Assembly (NCBI GenBank): GCA_965224205.1
Contig: CBDCYN010000023.1
Location: forward strand, 434,001 to 498,000
DNA length: 64,000 nt
Direction: 5' to 3'
Source of the DNA: CBDCYN01 sp965224205
GTDB taxonomy: Bacteria > Planctomycetota > Phycisphaerae > Phycisphaerales > Phycisphaeraceae
Of the stretch, positions 1-8,288 are shown piece by piece. Position 1 is the first letter of the stretch, and every line of letters begins with the position of its first letter. Made by a program: the position numbers and the translations under genes. The notes beneath the pieces are model-generated. The model was not told the origin of the DNA, did not search any database, and saw nothing but the letters and a program-made list of their open reading frames with translations.

Positions 1-253
1 CGATCGCCGCGAACTGCTCAAACGCCTCGATCGCCAGCACCATCCCCACGAACCCCCCCACCACCATCACCACCGGGATGCTGCGCGTGCCGACCTGGAA
101 CAACAAAGGCATCATCAGCCTCGCCCGCGACCACCGGGGGATCGCCGCCCAGAACCACCGGTGGGTGGTCCCGCAGAACTGCACGAACCGCCCGAAGCCC
201 TCAACCTGCTGGGCGGCCTTGACGCCGAAGTATGCTAATTGGTCCGCGGCCAT
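1..253 (-). CDS. mlaE: MlaE-family ABC transporter permease, N-terminal part (cut by window edge)
   Basis: An open frame starts at an ATG and runs off the left edge, giving about 84 residues. The visible part has an amphipathic N-terminus and then a hydrophobic run with SIPVVMVVGGFVGMVLAIEA. This resembles the first permease helix of MlaE/TtgB proteins, which move phospholipid between the outer and inner membranes with MlaF (ATPase) and MlaD (MCE). Partner genes would lie beyond the edge and cannot be checked. The start codon is close to a tandem pair of Rep1 elements, so the promoter probably overlaps them. The family call rests on a short stretch only. Confidence 0.7.
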   Translation of the reverse strand, partial: MAADQLAYFGVKAAQQVEGFGRFVQFCGTTHRWFWAAIPRWSRARLMMPLLFQVGTRSIPVVMVVGGFVGMVLAIEAFEQFAAI

Positions 254-275
254 GAGGTCTATGTCCCCATCTCTT

Positions 276-327
276 TATACCCACCCCGGATGAGATTGCG
301 GCATGACTCGTGCACGCAGCAAGGAAA
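276..327 (+). repeat. Rep1 element, truncated left half
   Basis: This stretch matches the left half of the Rep1 palindrome, from its TATACCC start to the central AAGGAAA, and is followed directly by a full copy. It looks like a truncated older copy into whose centre or edge a second element was added. Confidence 0.7.
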
Positions 328-433
328 TATACCGATCCCGGATGAAAATACGGCGTGACTCATGGACGCGGCAAGGAGGTTTTCGGTGTCCAACACATAT
401 TCGACGCGTTACTTTGATACGCGATGCGTCTAT
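328..433 (+). repeat. Rep1 element, full copy
   Basis: Full-length Rep1. It begins TATACCGATCCCGGATGAAA and ends with GATACGCGATGCGTCTAT. The ends are imperfect inverted repeats, and the central GGAGGTTTTC is the loop of a long imperfect hairpin. It lies between mlaE and the toxin-antitoxin pair, both on the minus strand. Confidence 0.85.
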
Positions 434-525
434 CAGGTTCAGGTGTATCCCTGTAAAACGGGTTCGATTGGAGTCACTGGAAGATATTTTACACCGCGGA
501 CCGGCACGGATGTCCGCGCTGACGA

Positions 526-1035
526 TTAATCCTCCAGCAACCGGCCGACCTCGACCTTGAAAGCCTTGGCAAGGGCCTGGATGGTTTTGGCTTGGGGTTT
601 GACACTTTGGGTCTCGATCGCTTGGACGGTGGTGGGGCTTAGCCCCGAGGCCTTGGCCACGTCACGGAGGGTCTTAAGACCCGCGGCTGCCTTGAGCTCG
701 TGATAACGCGCCAGGAAGCTCCGCGACCGCTTCTGGTTCTTTTGCAGCGCGTTGCGACCCTCGGGGGTGCGATTGGCTTCGGCTTCCCAGGCATCAAGAT
801 CGGGCGAGGCCGCGTCGTCTTCGATCATGAAGACCTCGGCGATGGCTTTGATCAGGTAACGGGTCTCTTCTTCATCACTGGCGGCTTGGGCCTCGGTGAG
901 GGCTTGGAGGTAGCAGATCAGGTCCTCGCGGCTGTGGGGGTCCATCTGCGCTAACGCCGCCGCGGCGCTGAGGGCGCTGGATCGGCCCTGGGCTTGACGC
1001 TGTTCAGCCTCGATCTCGGCTGGTAACCAATTCAT
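526..1035 (-). CDS. XRE-type helix-turn-helix antitoxin (HigA-like)
   Basis: The 169-residue protein has an acidic N-terminal half and a C-terminal helix-turn-helix of the XRE/Cro type (about residues 113-169, with LRDVAKASGL and TTVQAIET). It follows the upstream toxin frame with a 4-base ATGA-type overlap, as expected for a toxin-first TA operon. In such systems the antitoxin binds and neutralises the toxin and represses the shared promoter. The long N-terminal region before the HTH is larger than in small HigA proteins and may be the toxin-binding part (inference). A role as a plain transcriptional regulator cannot be excluded. Confidence 0.75.
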   Translation of the reverse strand: MNWLPAEIEAEQRQAQGRSSALSAAAALAQMDPHSREDLICYLQALTEAQAASDEEETRYLIKAIAEVFMIEDDAASPDLDAWEAEANRTPEGRNALQKNQKRSRSFLARYHELKAAAGLKTLRDVAKASGLSPTTVQAIETQSVKPQAKTIQALAKAFKVEVGRLLED

Positions 1036-1457
1036 GGGATATCTCCGTCCTGGATCTGGCCTTGAAGGTTTCGGATCCTGCGGGCCACCCGCCGCTTGAC
1101 CGCCTCAGCGATTCGCTGGGACTTCTTCCAATACGCATGGGCCACCCAGATCGTGCGGGACGGGTCGTGCACCCAAAAGAACACCCGCAGGTTCCCGCCG
1201 TGGCTTAGTAACTTCCCGCGGATCCGGTATTCATAAAACTCACACCTTTGGCACGTGATCTTATCGATGCTCAGGTCCAGCCCGAACTCATTTTGAGCCT
1301 TCCAACTCCCCGGCCAGTGACGCAACAGCTTCAGCTGATCCACCACCCAACACCGCTCTTCGTGACTTTCAAACAATTGCCCCACGCGGGATTCTCGCAA
1401 TGCTAACGACGTGGGACGCACACGGTACAAATCCGGCAGACCGTCACTTTGGGTCAT
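1032..1457 (-). CDS. RelE/HigB-like toxin
   Basis: The 141-residue basic protein resembles RelE/HigB (Gp49-like) ribosome-dependent mRNA interferases. It has a central beta-rich stretch (YRIRGKLL, LRVFFWVHD, IWVAHAYWKKSQRI) and Arg/Lys-rich C-terminal helices. The segment FFWVHDPSRTIWVAHAYWKK is the typical strand-turn-strand plus catalytic basic patch. The gene is first in a two-gene operon with the HTH antitoxin. No good Shine-Dalgarno precedes the ATG; a five-codon ATG..TAA mini-frame ends immediately before it, so translation might be coupled (inference). Confidence 0.75.
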   Translation of the reverse strand: MTQSDGLPDLYRVRPTSLALRESRVGQLFESHEERCWVVDQLKLLRHWPGSWKAQNEFGLDLSIDKITCQRCEFYEYRIRGKLLSHGGNLRVFFWVHDPSRTIWVAHAYWKKSQRIAEAVKRRVARRIRNLQGQIQDGDIP

Positions 1458-1481
1458 TTATTCGTACGCTTTCATCGACAG

Positions 1482-1487
1482 ATTATA
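1482..1487 (-). promoter_or_regulatory. -10 box of the toxin-antitoxin operon
   Basis: A perfect TATAAT on the minus strand lies about 25 bases before the toxin start, inside a very AT-rich stretch unlike the rest of the region. No convincing -35 was found. This leaves a leader of roughly 18 nt. Confidence 0.5.
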
Positions 1488-1601
1488 CCATAAAAATACA
1501 TAAAAACGAACAAAAATATCCAAAAATTCATAGGAATAAACAGAAATTAGCCTAACAAATACCTAATACGAATTGGGGCAACCGCCTTCTCCCGTCAGAA
1601 C

Positions 1602-2519
1602 CTAGCGAGCGGTCAGTGATGCAGGCGCCTTCTCCTGAGCCAACGTCTTTAGGTCTTCAAGCACCGCGGCGTTGTCCCAGATGTCGCCTTGATAGTCACG
1701 CACGAAGCGTCCATGGCGATCGATCAGCAGCAACTCGATAAAGTGACCGATCGACCCGTCGGGGTTGTAGTGGACCCCGATCTGGAACTCGTGGAGCAGT
1801 TCACGGAATTGGTCCGGGTCGGGCCGCAGCATCTTGGCGTTGGTGAAACGCAGCCCGCGGTCTTGGCCGTACCGCTTCAATCGCTGCGGGGTATCGAAGA
1901 CCGGGTCGTAGCTCAGCAGCGCCAGCCAGACCTGATCCCCAAGCCCTTGCTCCTCCAGGTCGCGTTGGAGCTTGGCCAGCGTCGTGACGATCAGCGGGCA
2001 CATCTCCGGATTCGGGCAACGGGTAAAGATAAAAGACATCGCGATCGGCTTGCCTTTCAAGGCTTCGAGCGTCATCGACCGGCTGTCCTGATCGGTCATC
2101 TTGAAGTCTAAGTCGAACGCTTCACGGCTGGCCGGGTCCAGCCACTGGCCCGCCCGGGCGTGTTGCTCCGATTCATCGCGGTTCGGCGGGTCTCCGGGGG
2201 CGGGAGCGGGGGCAGAGACGGAGGTGGACTGGGTAGACGGCTGAGTCGCCGCCGAGGGTTCGATGCTCTTCGTACCCGCAGATGGGAACTGGGGCTTCGA
2301 TGCCACGGGGTGAACATCAGTGCTCTGATCGCCCAACGGGCAACACGGCAGCGAGTGGCCCTGTTGATCGGCCGCGGCGGTCTGAACCGCGGGCACAGCC
2401 GCGCCGGATGACGGACCGTGATCACCCGTCTCCTCGCAGCCAACCAGCCCCCCAACGAACACGCCAACGGACAAACCCGTGATGGCGGCCACGTCATGAG
2501 CGTACCGCTTCCATGCCAT
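1602..2519 (-). CDS. SCO1/SenC-family copper/redox lipoprotein
   Basis: The 305-residue protein starts with a lipoprotein-type signal (lipobox LVGC, Cys28). About 100 residues of Pro/Ser/Ala-rich linker follow, then a thioredoxin-fold SCO domain (about 130-300). The metal/redox cysteines are in TRCPNPEMCP (Cys168, Cys174; C-x5-C rather than the classic C-x3-C), with the partner histidine in GHFIELLLID (His259) and the conserved DPVFDTP. SCO proteins deliver copper to, or reduce, the CuA site of cytochrome oxidase. No oxidase genes are in the window, so the target is inferred from family only. Confidence 0.85.
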   Translation of the reverse strand: MAWKRYAHDVAAITGLSVGVFVGGLVGCEETGDHGPSSGAAVPAVQTAAADQQGHSLPCCPLGDQSTDVHPVASKPQFPSAGTKSIEPSAATQPSTQSTSVSAPAPAPGDPPNRDESEQHARAGQWLDPASREAFDLDFKMTDQDSRSMTLEALKGKPIAMSFIFTRCPNPEMCPLIVTTLAKLQRDLEEQGLGDQVWLALLSYDPVFDTPQRLKRYGQDRGLRFTNAKMLRPDPDQFRELLHEFQIGVHYNPDGSIGHFIELLLIDRHGRFVRDYQGDIWDNAAVLEDLKTLAQEKAPASLTAR

Positions 2520-2676
2520 CGATCAGTACTCCGGATGAACCGCACCAGCTATTGCCGGATCAAGTAGTTGGGTCCGTTTTATCAAAGACATTAGGCCCTT
2601 GGTGCCGTTACGCCTCACGGGCGGACACTCGGTCGGGGGTTCATTCTTCGCTGTTTTAAGATAAACCATGGGATTT

Positions 2677-2781
2677 ATACCCATCCCGGACGAAAATACC
2701 ACATGATTCGTGGACGCGACAAGGGAATTTTCCAGGTACCATCCACACCCGATGCGGCCGCTGGATACCCGAGGCGTATAG
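2677..2781 (+). repeat. Rep1 element, full copy
   Basis: Rep1 copy from TATACCCATCCCGGACGAAA to GGATACCCGAGGCGTATA. It ends a few bases from the adenylate kinase stop codon and fills much of the gap between adk and the SCO1-like gene. Confidence 0.85.
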
Positions 2782-2784
2782 CCC

Positions 2785-3405
2785 TCACACGTCGGGGGTG
2801 AAAAAATGTTGATCCTGGATCGGGACCACCACGTCCAGGATCTCACGCAGCACCGCCGCGGGCGACGCGATCGAACCGACCTCCTCGATCATCTCCTTGG
2901 GGTAATACCCAAGGACCGGCCGGGTCTGCTGCTCGTAGACCGCCCAGCGGTGACGGATCACCTTCTCGTCGGCATCGTCGAGGCGGTTTTCCTTAAGCGC
3001 CCGGCGACGCATCCGCTCGAACATCGCTTCCTGGTTGTTGCACACCAGGTGGATGATCTGGATCACCTCGACGTGCTGCTCGATCAGCTTGGCCTGTTCG
3101 AGTGTCCTGGGGATCCCGTCGAGGATCAAGACGTCTGCCTTGGGCTTGTAGTCGCTAAGCACCGTGTGGGCGTGGATCGACTCGGCCCACATCTTCACCG
3201 TCACGTCATCGGGTACCAGCTCGCCACGCGAGCTGTATTCATAAAAAATCTTGCCCAACTCGCTGTTGATGTCGATCTGGCGGAATACGTCCCCACAAGC
3301 ACAATGGTAAAACCCGGGGATCTGCCCCAGGATCCGCCCCTGGGTGCCCTTGCCCGCCCCGGGCGCCCCGAACAGCAAAACCGTCTTATACCGCGACTGG
3401 TTCAT
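2785..3405 (-). CDS. adk: Adenylate kinase
   Basis: This 206-residue NMP kinase has the P-loop GAPGAGKGTQG (13-23), a DGIPRT motif (96-101, usually DGFPRT) and the Arg pair of the short lid region (RMRRRALKENRLDD). The lid is short, without the Cys4 zinc-finger insertion. The enzyme interconverts ATP, ADP and AMP in the cytoplasm. The frame is open 16 codons further upstream, but the ATG beginning MNQSRYKTVLL places the P-loop at the usual distance and is preferred. Rep1 elements lie on both sides of the gene. Confidence 0.85.
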   Translation of the reverse strand: MNQSRYKTVLLFGAPGAGKGTQGRILGQIPGFYHCACGDVFRQIDINSELGKIFYEYSSRGELVPDDVTVKMWAESIHAHTVLSDYKPKADVLILDGIPRTLEQAKLIEQHVEVIQIIHLVCNNQEAMFERMRRRALKENRLDDADEKVIRHRWAVYEQQTRPVLGYYPKEMIEEVGSIASPAAVLREILDVVVPIQDQHFFTPDV

Positions 3406-3459
3406 AGACCGGTCGAGGGTTGAGTCACGTTGAGGTTCTCTCTCTTTAGCCACGGATGA

Positions 3460-3530
3460 TATACCCTTCCTGGAAGAAAATACGGGGTGTTTCCTGGACG
3501 CGGCGTTGACGCGACCAGGAAAATTTCTCA
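3460..3530 (+). repeat. Rep1 element, left half or decayed copy
   Basis: Matches Rep1 from TATACCC to the centre (GGAAAATTTCTC) with a short insertion, then the similarity is lost. It lies between nuoA and adk, both read leftward. Confidence 0.65.
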
Positions 3531-3555
3531 GCCCCGTGCGCCCAAGACCCGCGGG

Positions 3556-4011
3556 TCATGGACGCGCCGCTTGTTCAGCCAGCGCCTCGGGGTCTTGGCG
3601 GGCCAGACGGGCCATATCCAGCCCCGCCGTGCCCTTGATGGACGTGTTGACACTACTGCGGACCCAGTCGAGGCTACCGCTGTACCATTCATACGCGTAA
3701 CCGATCACGATAATCCCCAGGAACGGCAGCCCCAGCACCAACGCCTCGGTCGGCGCCTGGCGGAAAATCACCGACCAGGGGTAGATCAGAGCCACCTCCA
3801 CGTCAAACACAAGGTAGAACAACGCCACGATATAAAACCGCAGGTCGAACTGCACCCAGCTGGTCCCGATCGTCGGCTCGCCGCACTCATAGATCGCCAC
3901 CTTCTCCCGGTTGGGCAACGACGGGCGGACAAGCTTGCCCACCGTGAGATTGATCAACACAAACCCCAGACCAAACCCTAAAAAAATGGCGATGGAAAGC
4001 AGTTGTTCCAC
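3556..4011 (-). CDS. nuoA: NADH-quinone oxidoreductase subunit A
   Basis: The 151-residue protein has three hydrophobic segments and the hallmark YECGEP loop (41-46) and FDVE (69-72) of NuoA/NdhC. It is a membrane-arm subunit of complex I at the quinone-entry region. The usual nuoB-nuoN genes do not follow: adk lies downstream and a divergent gene upstream. A separate nuoI lies about 41 kb away, so complex I genes seem dispersed. A C-terminal tail rich in Ala/Gln/Arg extends beyond the conserved core. Confidence 0.9.
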   Translation of the reverse strand: MEQLLSIAIFLGFGLGFVLINLTVGKLVRPSLPNREKVAIYECGEPTIGTSWVQFDLRFYIVALFYLVFDVEVALIYPWSVIFRQAPTEALVLGLPFLGIIVIGYAYEWYSGSLDWVRSSVNTSIKGTAGLDMARLARQDPEALAEQAARP

Positions 4012-4341
4012 GTGTAGCCTCCGAAGGTCTCGATCACGATGTCCCGATCATCGGCGAATCCGCAACACGATCTGTCAACACCCCCCAAAAAAACTAAGCC
4101 CGGGTCGAATCAATGCCACCCCCGGGCACGCCCGCCCCCGACGGGCAAACGGATCGGTATCATAACTTCACTGTTGTCAGCACTCAACAACCGCTCGGAC
4201 CCTGCCCAACCATGACGCCGTTTCAGTGCACGACGCCTTGACGCCTCCATACGCTATCCCCCGCTATCCCCATGTAGCTGTCGGGCTTTGCCGGCATCCC
4301 GGTCGAAAATTAACATGGCCCCATGCGGTGAAGCTCGATCT
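4012..4341. other. Intergenic region, nuoA / surA-like (divergent)
   Basis: About 330 bases between divergent genes. It must hold the nuoA promoter. I see no clear paired -35/-10 boxes, hairpin or coding signal here. Confidence 0.4.
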
Positions 4342-4445
4342 TATACCCAGCCCGGATGAGACGCGGCGTGACTCTCGTGCCCGACATGACAACCCCTCAA
4401 GCTCAAAACGCCGCCTACCCGGCCCATGGATACACGATGCGTATA
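4342..4445 (+). repeat. Rep1 element, full copy overlapping a gene start
   Basis: Rep1 copy from TATACCCAGCCCGGATGAGA to GGATACACGATGCGTATA. The ATG inside its right end is in frame with the downstream SurA-like lipoprotein, so the element may provide the start codon. Confidence 0.8.
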
Positions 4446-5756
4446 AAACCAAATAACCGCCTCACGGGCCGCGCGTCCGCTGGCGGCCAACCCCTGCACC
4501 CGCATGGGCGGGCAGACCGCCAGCGGTTCCCGAACCGATCCATCGATCGATACACCCGAGCCACAAGCCCGGCCCTAGCCCTGCTGATCTCGCTGCTGCA
4601 CCTCCTGCCAGCCTGCGCATCTGGCCCCCCTGAAGCAGCACCTGATCCCAAGCACGCTCAACCCGCCACAAACACCGACCCCCCCGCCGACCACCGCGCC
4701 GAACCAAACAGCCGCGACAAGCCCAGCAACGCAGCCCCCGCCGCCCGTAACGACCCGACACCGTCGAGCCAAACATTCCCGATCGACGCCATGGTCGGCC
4801 AGGTCAACGGCCAGCCGATCTACGCCACGAGGGTATTCGAGCCGATCCAAGAACAGCTGGCTGCATTGGGCAAGCAACGCCCGTCGCGCCAGTTCCGCCT
4901 CCAGGCGTATCAGTTAATCCAGGGCCAGCTCAGCCAGATGATCCTCGATGCGCTGATGATCGGAGAAGCCCAGCGCGACCTATCGACCCAGGAACAAGCC
5001 GGGCTCGATCAGCTCCTAGCCGCCCGCCGCCAAGAGCTGATCCGCTACTGGGGCCAGGGCTCCATCGCCGTCGCCGAAAGCCGGCTGCTCGAAGAAACAG
5101 GCCTCAACCTCAAAGAAACCCTCGCCCAGGAACGCCAGAAACTGCTCGTGCAGCGGTACATGCACCAGAAGCTCTTCCCGAAAATCCACGTCAGCCGCAA
5201 AGACATCGAGCGGTACTACCGCGATCACTACGAAGAATACAACCCGCCGCTGCGCCGTGCCCTGCGGCTGATCCGGGTCGACTCCCCCGCTGCAGCCGAC
5301 CAGATCGACCAGCGGCTAAGCCAGGGACAACCATTCCGTCAAATCGCCTCCAGCCCCCAGAACAAGTATCGCCATGAAGACGGCGGGCTCATGGCCGAAG
5401 CGATCGGCAACGAGGTCTTCGGGCAGGCCCCGCTCAACGACGCGATGCGCCGCCTCCAGGCCGGCGAGCATTCTCCGCGGGTGCAGCTCGAGGACGCCTA
5501 CTGGTGGGTCTATGTTGAATCCATCGACCCAGGAGACGCCAAGCCTCTGTCTCAAGCCCAATTAGAGATCGAGAGCCTGCTTAGGCGTCAACAATTTCAG
5601 GTCCTCACCCAGCGCTACCGCCAGGAACTGATCCAAACCGGCAGCTACAACCCCGTCGAAGAAATGAGCGCCGCCCTGCTCGAGATCGCCATCACCCGTT
5701 ACTACTCCCCCCCGCCTCAACCACCCGACCCGGCCGACCACCAACCGTCCCCATGA
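4437..5756 (+). CDS. SurA/PpiC-like peptidyl-prolyl isomerase lipoprotein
   Basis: A Sec lipoprotein signal (ALALLISLLHLLPAC) is followed by a Pro/Asp-rich linker and a SurA-type N-terminal chaperone region (IDAMVGQVNGQPIYATRVFE onward). Next comes a parvulin-like domain (ALRLIRVDSPAAADQIDQRL ... ASSPQNKYRHEDGGLM). Such proteins help outer-membrane proteins fold in the periplasm. Parvulin residues are only partly recognisable, so chaperone activity is safer than isomerase activity. The start is uncertain: the ATG chosen is in the right end of a Rep1 copy, and the frame stays open upstream into Rep1. A later non-ATG start nearer the hydrophobic core is possible. Confidence 0.75.
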   Translation: MRIKPNNRLTGRASAGGQPLHPHGRADRQRFPNRSIDRYTRATSPALALLISLLHLLPACASGPPEAAPDPKHAQPATNTDPPADHRAEPNSRDKPSNAAPAARNDPTPSSQTFPIDAMVGQVNGQPIYATRVFEPIQEQLAALGKQRPSRQFRLQAYQLIQGQLSQMILDALMIGEAQRDLSTQEQAGLDQLLAARRQELIRYWGQGSIAVAESRLLEETGLNLKETLAQERQKLLVQRYMHQKLFPKIHVSRKDIERYYRDHYEEYNPPLRRALRLIRVDSPAAADQIDQRLSQGQPFRQIASSPQNKYRHEDGGLMAEAIGNEVFGQAPLNDAMRRLQAGEHSPRVQLEDAYWWVYVESIDPGDAKPLSQAQLEIESLLRRQQFQVLTQRYRQELIQTGSYNPVEEMSAALLEIAITRYYSPPPQPPDPADHQPSP

Positions 5757-5861
5757 TCAACCGCTGCGGCCCCGATCCCGACGAAGCACCTTGGCCCCAG
5801 CAACGAGCGGCCTTGCCCTCCACCCCTGCCAAGGCCGAACCCGTCGCCTATCGTTCAACAC

Positions 5862-6302
5862 ATGGTTCGATCGGTCTTACAACGGCTGCGTCACGGCCTG
5901 GGGCATCGGCTGGCCTTGGGCGGGCGAGGCGAGCGGGTCGCTGCGCGTTGCCTCAAACGCGCCGGGTATCGCATCCTCCGTACCAATCTGCGCAACCGGT
6001 TCGGTGAGGTCGACCTGCTGGTCGAAGCCCCCGATCGCCGCACGATCGTCCTGGTCGAGGTCAAAACCGCCTCTGTCCAGCAGACCGGCCCCAAAGACGG
6101 TGTTGCTGATCACCGATGGCTGCCTGAGATCCACGTCAACCGCCGCAAGCAACGCCAGCTCACCGCCCTAGCCGGTCAACTCGCACGGCGGTTCGGTTTG
6201 ACCGACCGCCCGATCCGCTTCGATGTTGTCGGCGTGGACCTACCCAAAGAAGCCGCGCCGGTGGTGCGGCACCATATCGGCGCGTTCGAATCGCATGTGT
6301 GA
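5862..6302 (+). CDS. yraN: YraN/UPF0102 family nuclease-like protein
   Basis: The 146-residue protein has the restriction-endonuclease-like core of UPF0102: GERVAARCLKRAGYRIL, then FGEVDLL (Glu49, Asp51) and VLVEVKTA (Glu66, Lys68), followed by the NRRKQRQL helix. The D...ExK arrangement is that of Holliday-junction-resolvase-like folds. The cellular role of the family is poorly defined. It is co-directional with the SurA-like gene. Several upstream in-frame codons exist, but the ATG giving MVRSVLQRLRHG matches the usual family length. Confidence 0.85.
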   Translation: MVRSVLQRLRHGLGHRLALGGRGERVAARCLKRAGYRILRTNLRNRFGEVDLLVEAPDRRTIVLVEVKTASVQQTGPKDGVADHRWLPEIHVNRRKQRQLTALAGQLARRFGLTDRPIRFDVVGVDLPKEAAPVVRHHIGAFESHV

Positions 6303-6334
6303 CGGTTGCGGCCCGCAAGCCGGCGCCGTGCCAC

Positions 6335-6410
6335 CCGACGAGCCGCGACCGTAAGGGAGCGGCGGGGTGAGCGTAGGGCGGACCACTCCCTTACGGTCGC
6401 GGCTCGTCGG
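6335..6410. repeat. 25-bp perfect inverted repeat (MITE-core hairpin) overlapping aroDE end
   Basis: The two arms, 6335-6359 and 6386-6410, are perfectly complementary over 25 bases and share the core GAGCCGCGACCGTAAGGGAG. About 26 bases separate them. The right arm encodes the last residues and stop codon of the AroDE protein (DEPRP-stop). It may act as a terminator-like hairpin between the convergent yraN and aroDE genes, but there is no T-run. Confidence 0.85.
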
Positions 6411-8046
6411 AAACGACGGGCGCCTCACCCCCAAGGTGCTCAACGACCGCCCGCCGAAAGCGGTCGATCGGTGCCTCGCGATTCGTCCACTGCTTGAACT
6501 GCAACGCCGCCTGACGCACGAACATCTCGACGCCCAGAATCGTCGTGCACCCCGCCTGCCGCGCCTCGCGGAGCAAGCGGGTCTCCAGCGGGTTGTAGAC
6601 CGTATCGAAAACGACAGTTCCAGGCCCCCAGCCTTGCCGGTTCGCCGATTTAGGAGCCGACGGGATCGGCGTCGCGTCTTCGTTGGGGTGCATCCCGATC
6701 GGCGTGCAGTTCACATAGATCTCGCAGCACGAGTCGCATAGCTTCTCCAAGCGCGCCGCGACAACCCTGCCCCGGTGCCGCTCAGGACCTTCATCCGCAC
6801 CCGACAAACCCTCAGCAAGCCGCCTGGCTTTGTCCAAAGTGCGGTTATAGACCACCACCGTCGCCCCGTACTGCGCGAACCCGGCCACGACCGCCCTGGC
6901 GGCCCCACCGGCACCGATAACCGCGACGCGTCGGCCGCGCAACCCTTCCCGCTCGATCCCTAGACGATCGCATACCGCGTCCAGGGCGCCAGCGTAATCC
7001 GTGTTCGAGGCGTACAACGCCCCGTCGTCTTGTCGGATCAGCGTATTGGCGGCGCCGATCCGCAGAGCCAACGGCTCGATCCGCCCTCCCCGCTCCTGGA
7101 CGAACCGCAGCAGGTTCTGCTTGTGCGGGATCGTCACCGACGCCCCCCGGAAATCTAGGCCCGCCGCATCCAGCCAGCCCCCGACCACGTCCCCGAATAC
7201 CTCGTACCCCGGTTCGATCGGCATCGGCAAATACACCCCATCAAACCCGACCGCCTCGAACCCCGCGTTATGGATCGCCGGGCTCAACGAGTGACCCACC
7301 GGCCAACCGATCACGCCGTAAACCCGTGTATCGGACCCCAACGCGTCCCAACGGTATCGGTTCTTCAAGTCTCCAATCGTCACCTGTCCCGGCGCGGTGC
7401 CCGATCCGTGCTCTAAGCTCGCGAACGTCACCAGGGCCCCGAATTTCTTAGCCAAGACCCTGCTGGGCACGCCCGCTTCCCCCATGCACAGGGCGATCGT
7501 GGGCTTGGACCGGCTGCGGAGCACGTCAAACGCCTCGAGATTGTCTTTGAGCGATCGTGCCCGCCACGCGACCTTGACCGCCCCGCACGCCCGCGTCTGC
7601 TTCATCGCCTCAATCCTCTGACGCAGGTCCACCGGCTTGGCCTCGAAGTCATGGCTCGACAGGATCAGCCCGGTGGTGGTGGGCCGCACCTGATCGGGGT
7701 GATCGACCACCAGCCCGATTTTTTGGCGGATATTCGCTGAACGTTGATACGCCGCCCACTCCACGTCGATGAACACCGGTTGGCGTTCACCCAGCCCCAC
7801 GTGCTCGAAAAGACTGATCCTCGTCTGCTCGTCCCCGTCGTAGTGGCCCCCTTCCCAAACGGGCCGGCACGTCACGATGCTCGGCAGGGCCGATCGCAGG
7901 ACCAATCCGGGTAATTGATCGAGGTGATCAGCGAACCCATCGACCCGGAATTCCACCCAATCCGCGCCTTCCTCAGCCGCCTGGTGAGCCGCCGATAGCG
8001 CCTGTTCCAACGACCGGACCATAATCGGGACCACCAGCTTGGTCAT
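6391..8046 (-). CDS. aroDE: Fused 3-dehydroquinate dehydratase (type I) / shikimate dehydrogenase
   Basis: One 551-residue chain holds two successive shikimate-pathway enzymes. Residues 1-235 are a type I DHQase: His132 in SSHDF and the Schiff-base Lys158 in AVKVAW. Residues 241-540 are AroE: VIGWPVGHSLSP (246-256), catalytic Lys309 in SVTIPHK, NTD (348-350) and the NADP loop GAGGAAR (378-384). Together they turn 3-dehydroquinate into shikimate. Such fusions are known from plants and chlamydiae and fit a PVC bacterium. The last five codons and the stop lie within a repetitive hairpin arm, so the C-terminus was reshaped by the repeat. Confidence 0.95.
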   Translation of the reverse strand: MTKLVVPIMVRSLEQALSAAHQAAEEGADWVEFRVDGFADHLDQLPGLVLRSALPSIVTCRPVWEGGHYDGDEQTRISLFEHVGLGERQPVFIDVEWAAYQRSANIRQKIGLVVDHPDQVRPTTTGLILSSHDFEAKPVDLRQRIEAMKQTRACGAVKVAWRARSLKDNLEAFDVLRSRSKPTIALCMGEAGVPSRVLAKKFGALVTFASLEHGSGTAPGQVTIGDLKNRYRWDALGSDTRVYGVIGWPVGHSLSPAIHNAGFEAVGFDGVYLPMPIEPGYEVFGDVVGGWLDAAGLDFRGASVTIPHKQNLLRFVQERGGRIEPLALRIGAANTLIRQDDGALYASNTDYAGALDAVCDRLGIEREGLRGRRVAVIGAGGAARAVVAGFAQYGATVVVYNRTLDKARRLAEGLSGADEGPERHRGRVVAARLEKLCDSCCEIYVNCTPIGMHPNEDATPIPSAPKSANRQGWGPGTVVFDTVYNPLETRLLREARQAGCTTILGVEMFVRQAALQFKQWTNREAPIDRFRRAVVEHLGGEAPVVSDEPRP

Positions 8047-8288
8047 AGCCGTTGCAGCCTAGCGGACCCTTGGAAAAATGCGAATGCGCAGCAGCGGCCA
8101 CGAGCGATAAAAAAATGGGGCTTAGAGCCTGTTGGGTCGGGCCACCCGGGGCTTGCTTCCTGGAGACCCCTCGTCGGTCAAACGTCCACGCCCCAGCTAC
8201 CGATTGATACGATAGGCCCGCAGGGGCACGCGGCCGGGGACGTGCGTCACAGACACGCTGATACCGCTTGGAAGGACCGTAACCAACG

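Noticed and set aside
2523..2846. Leftward 107-residue frame beside adk
   Set aside because: It runs through a Rep1 copy and overlaps the adk 3' end; its sequence is translated repeat.
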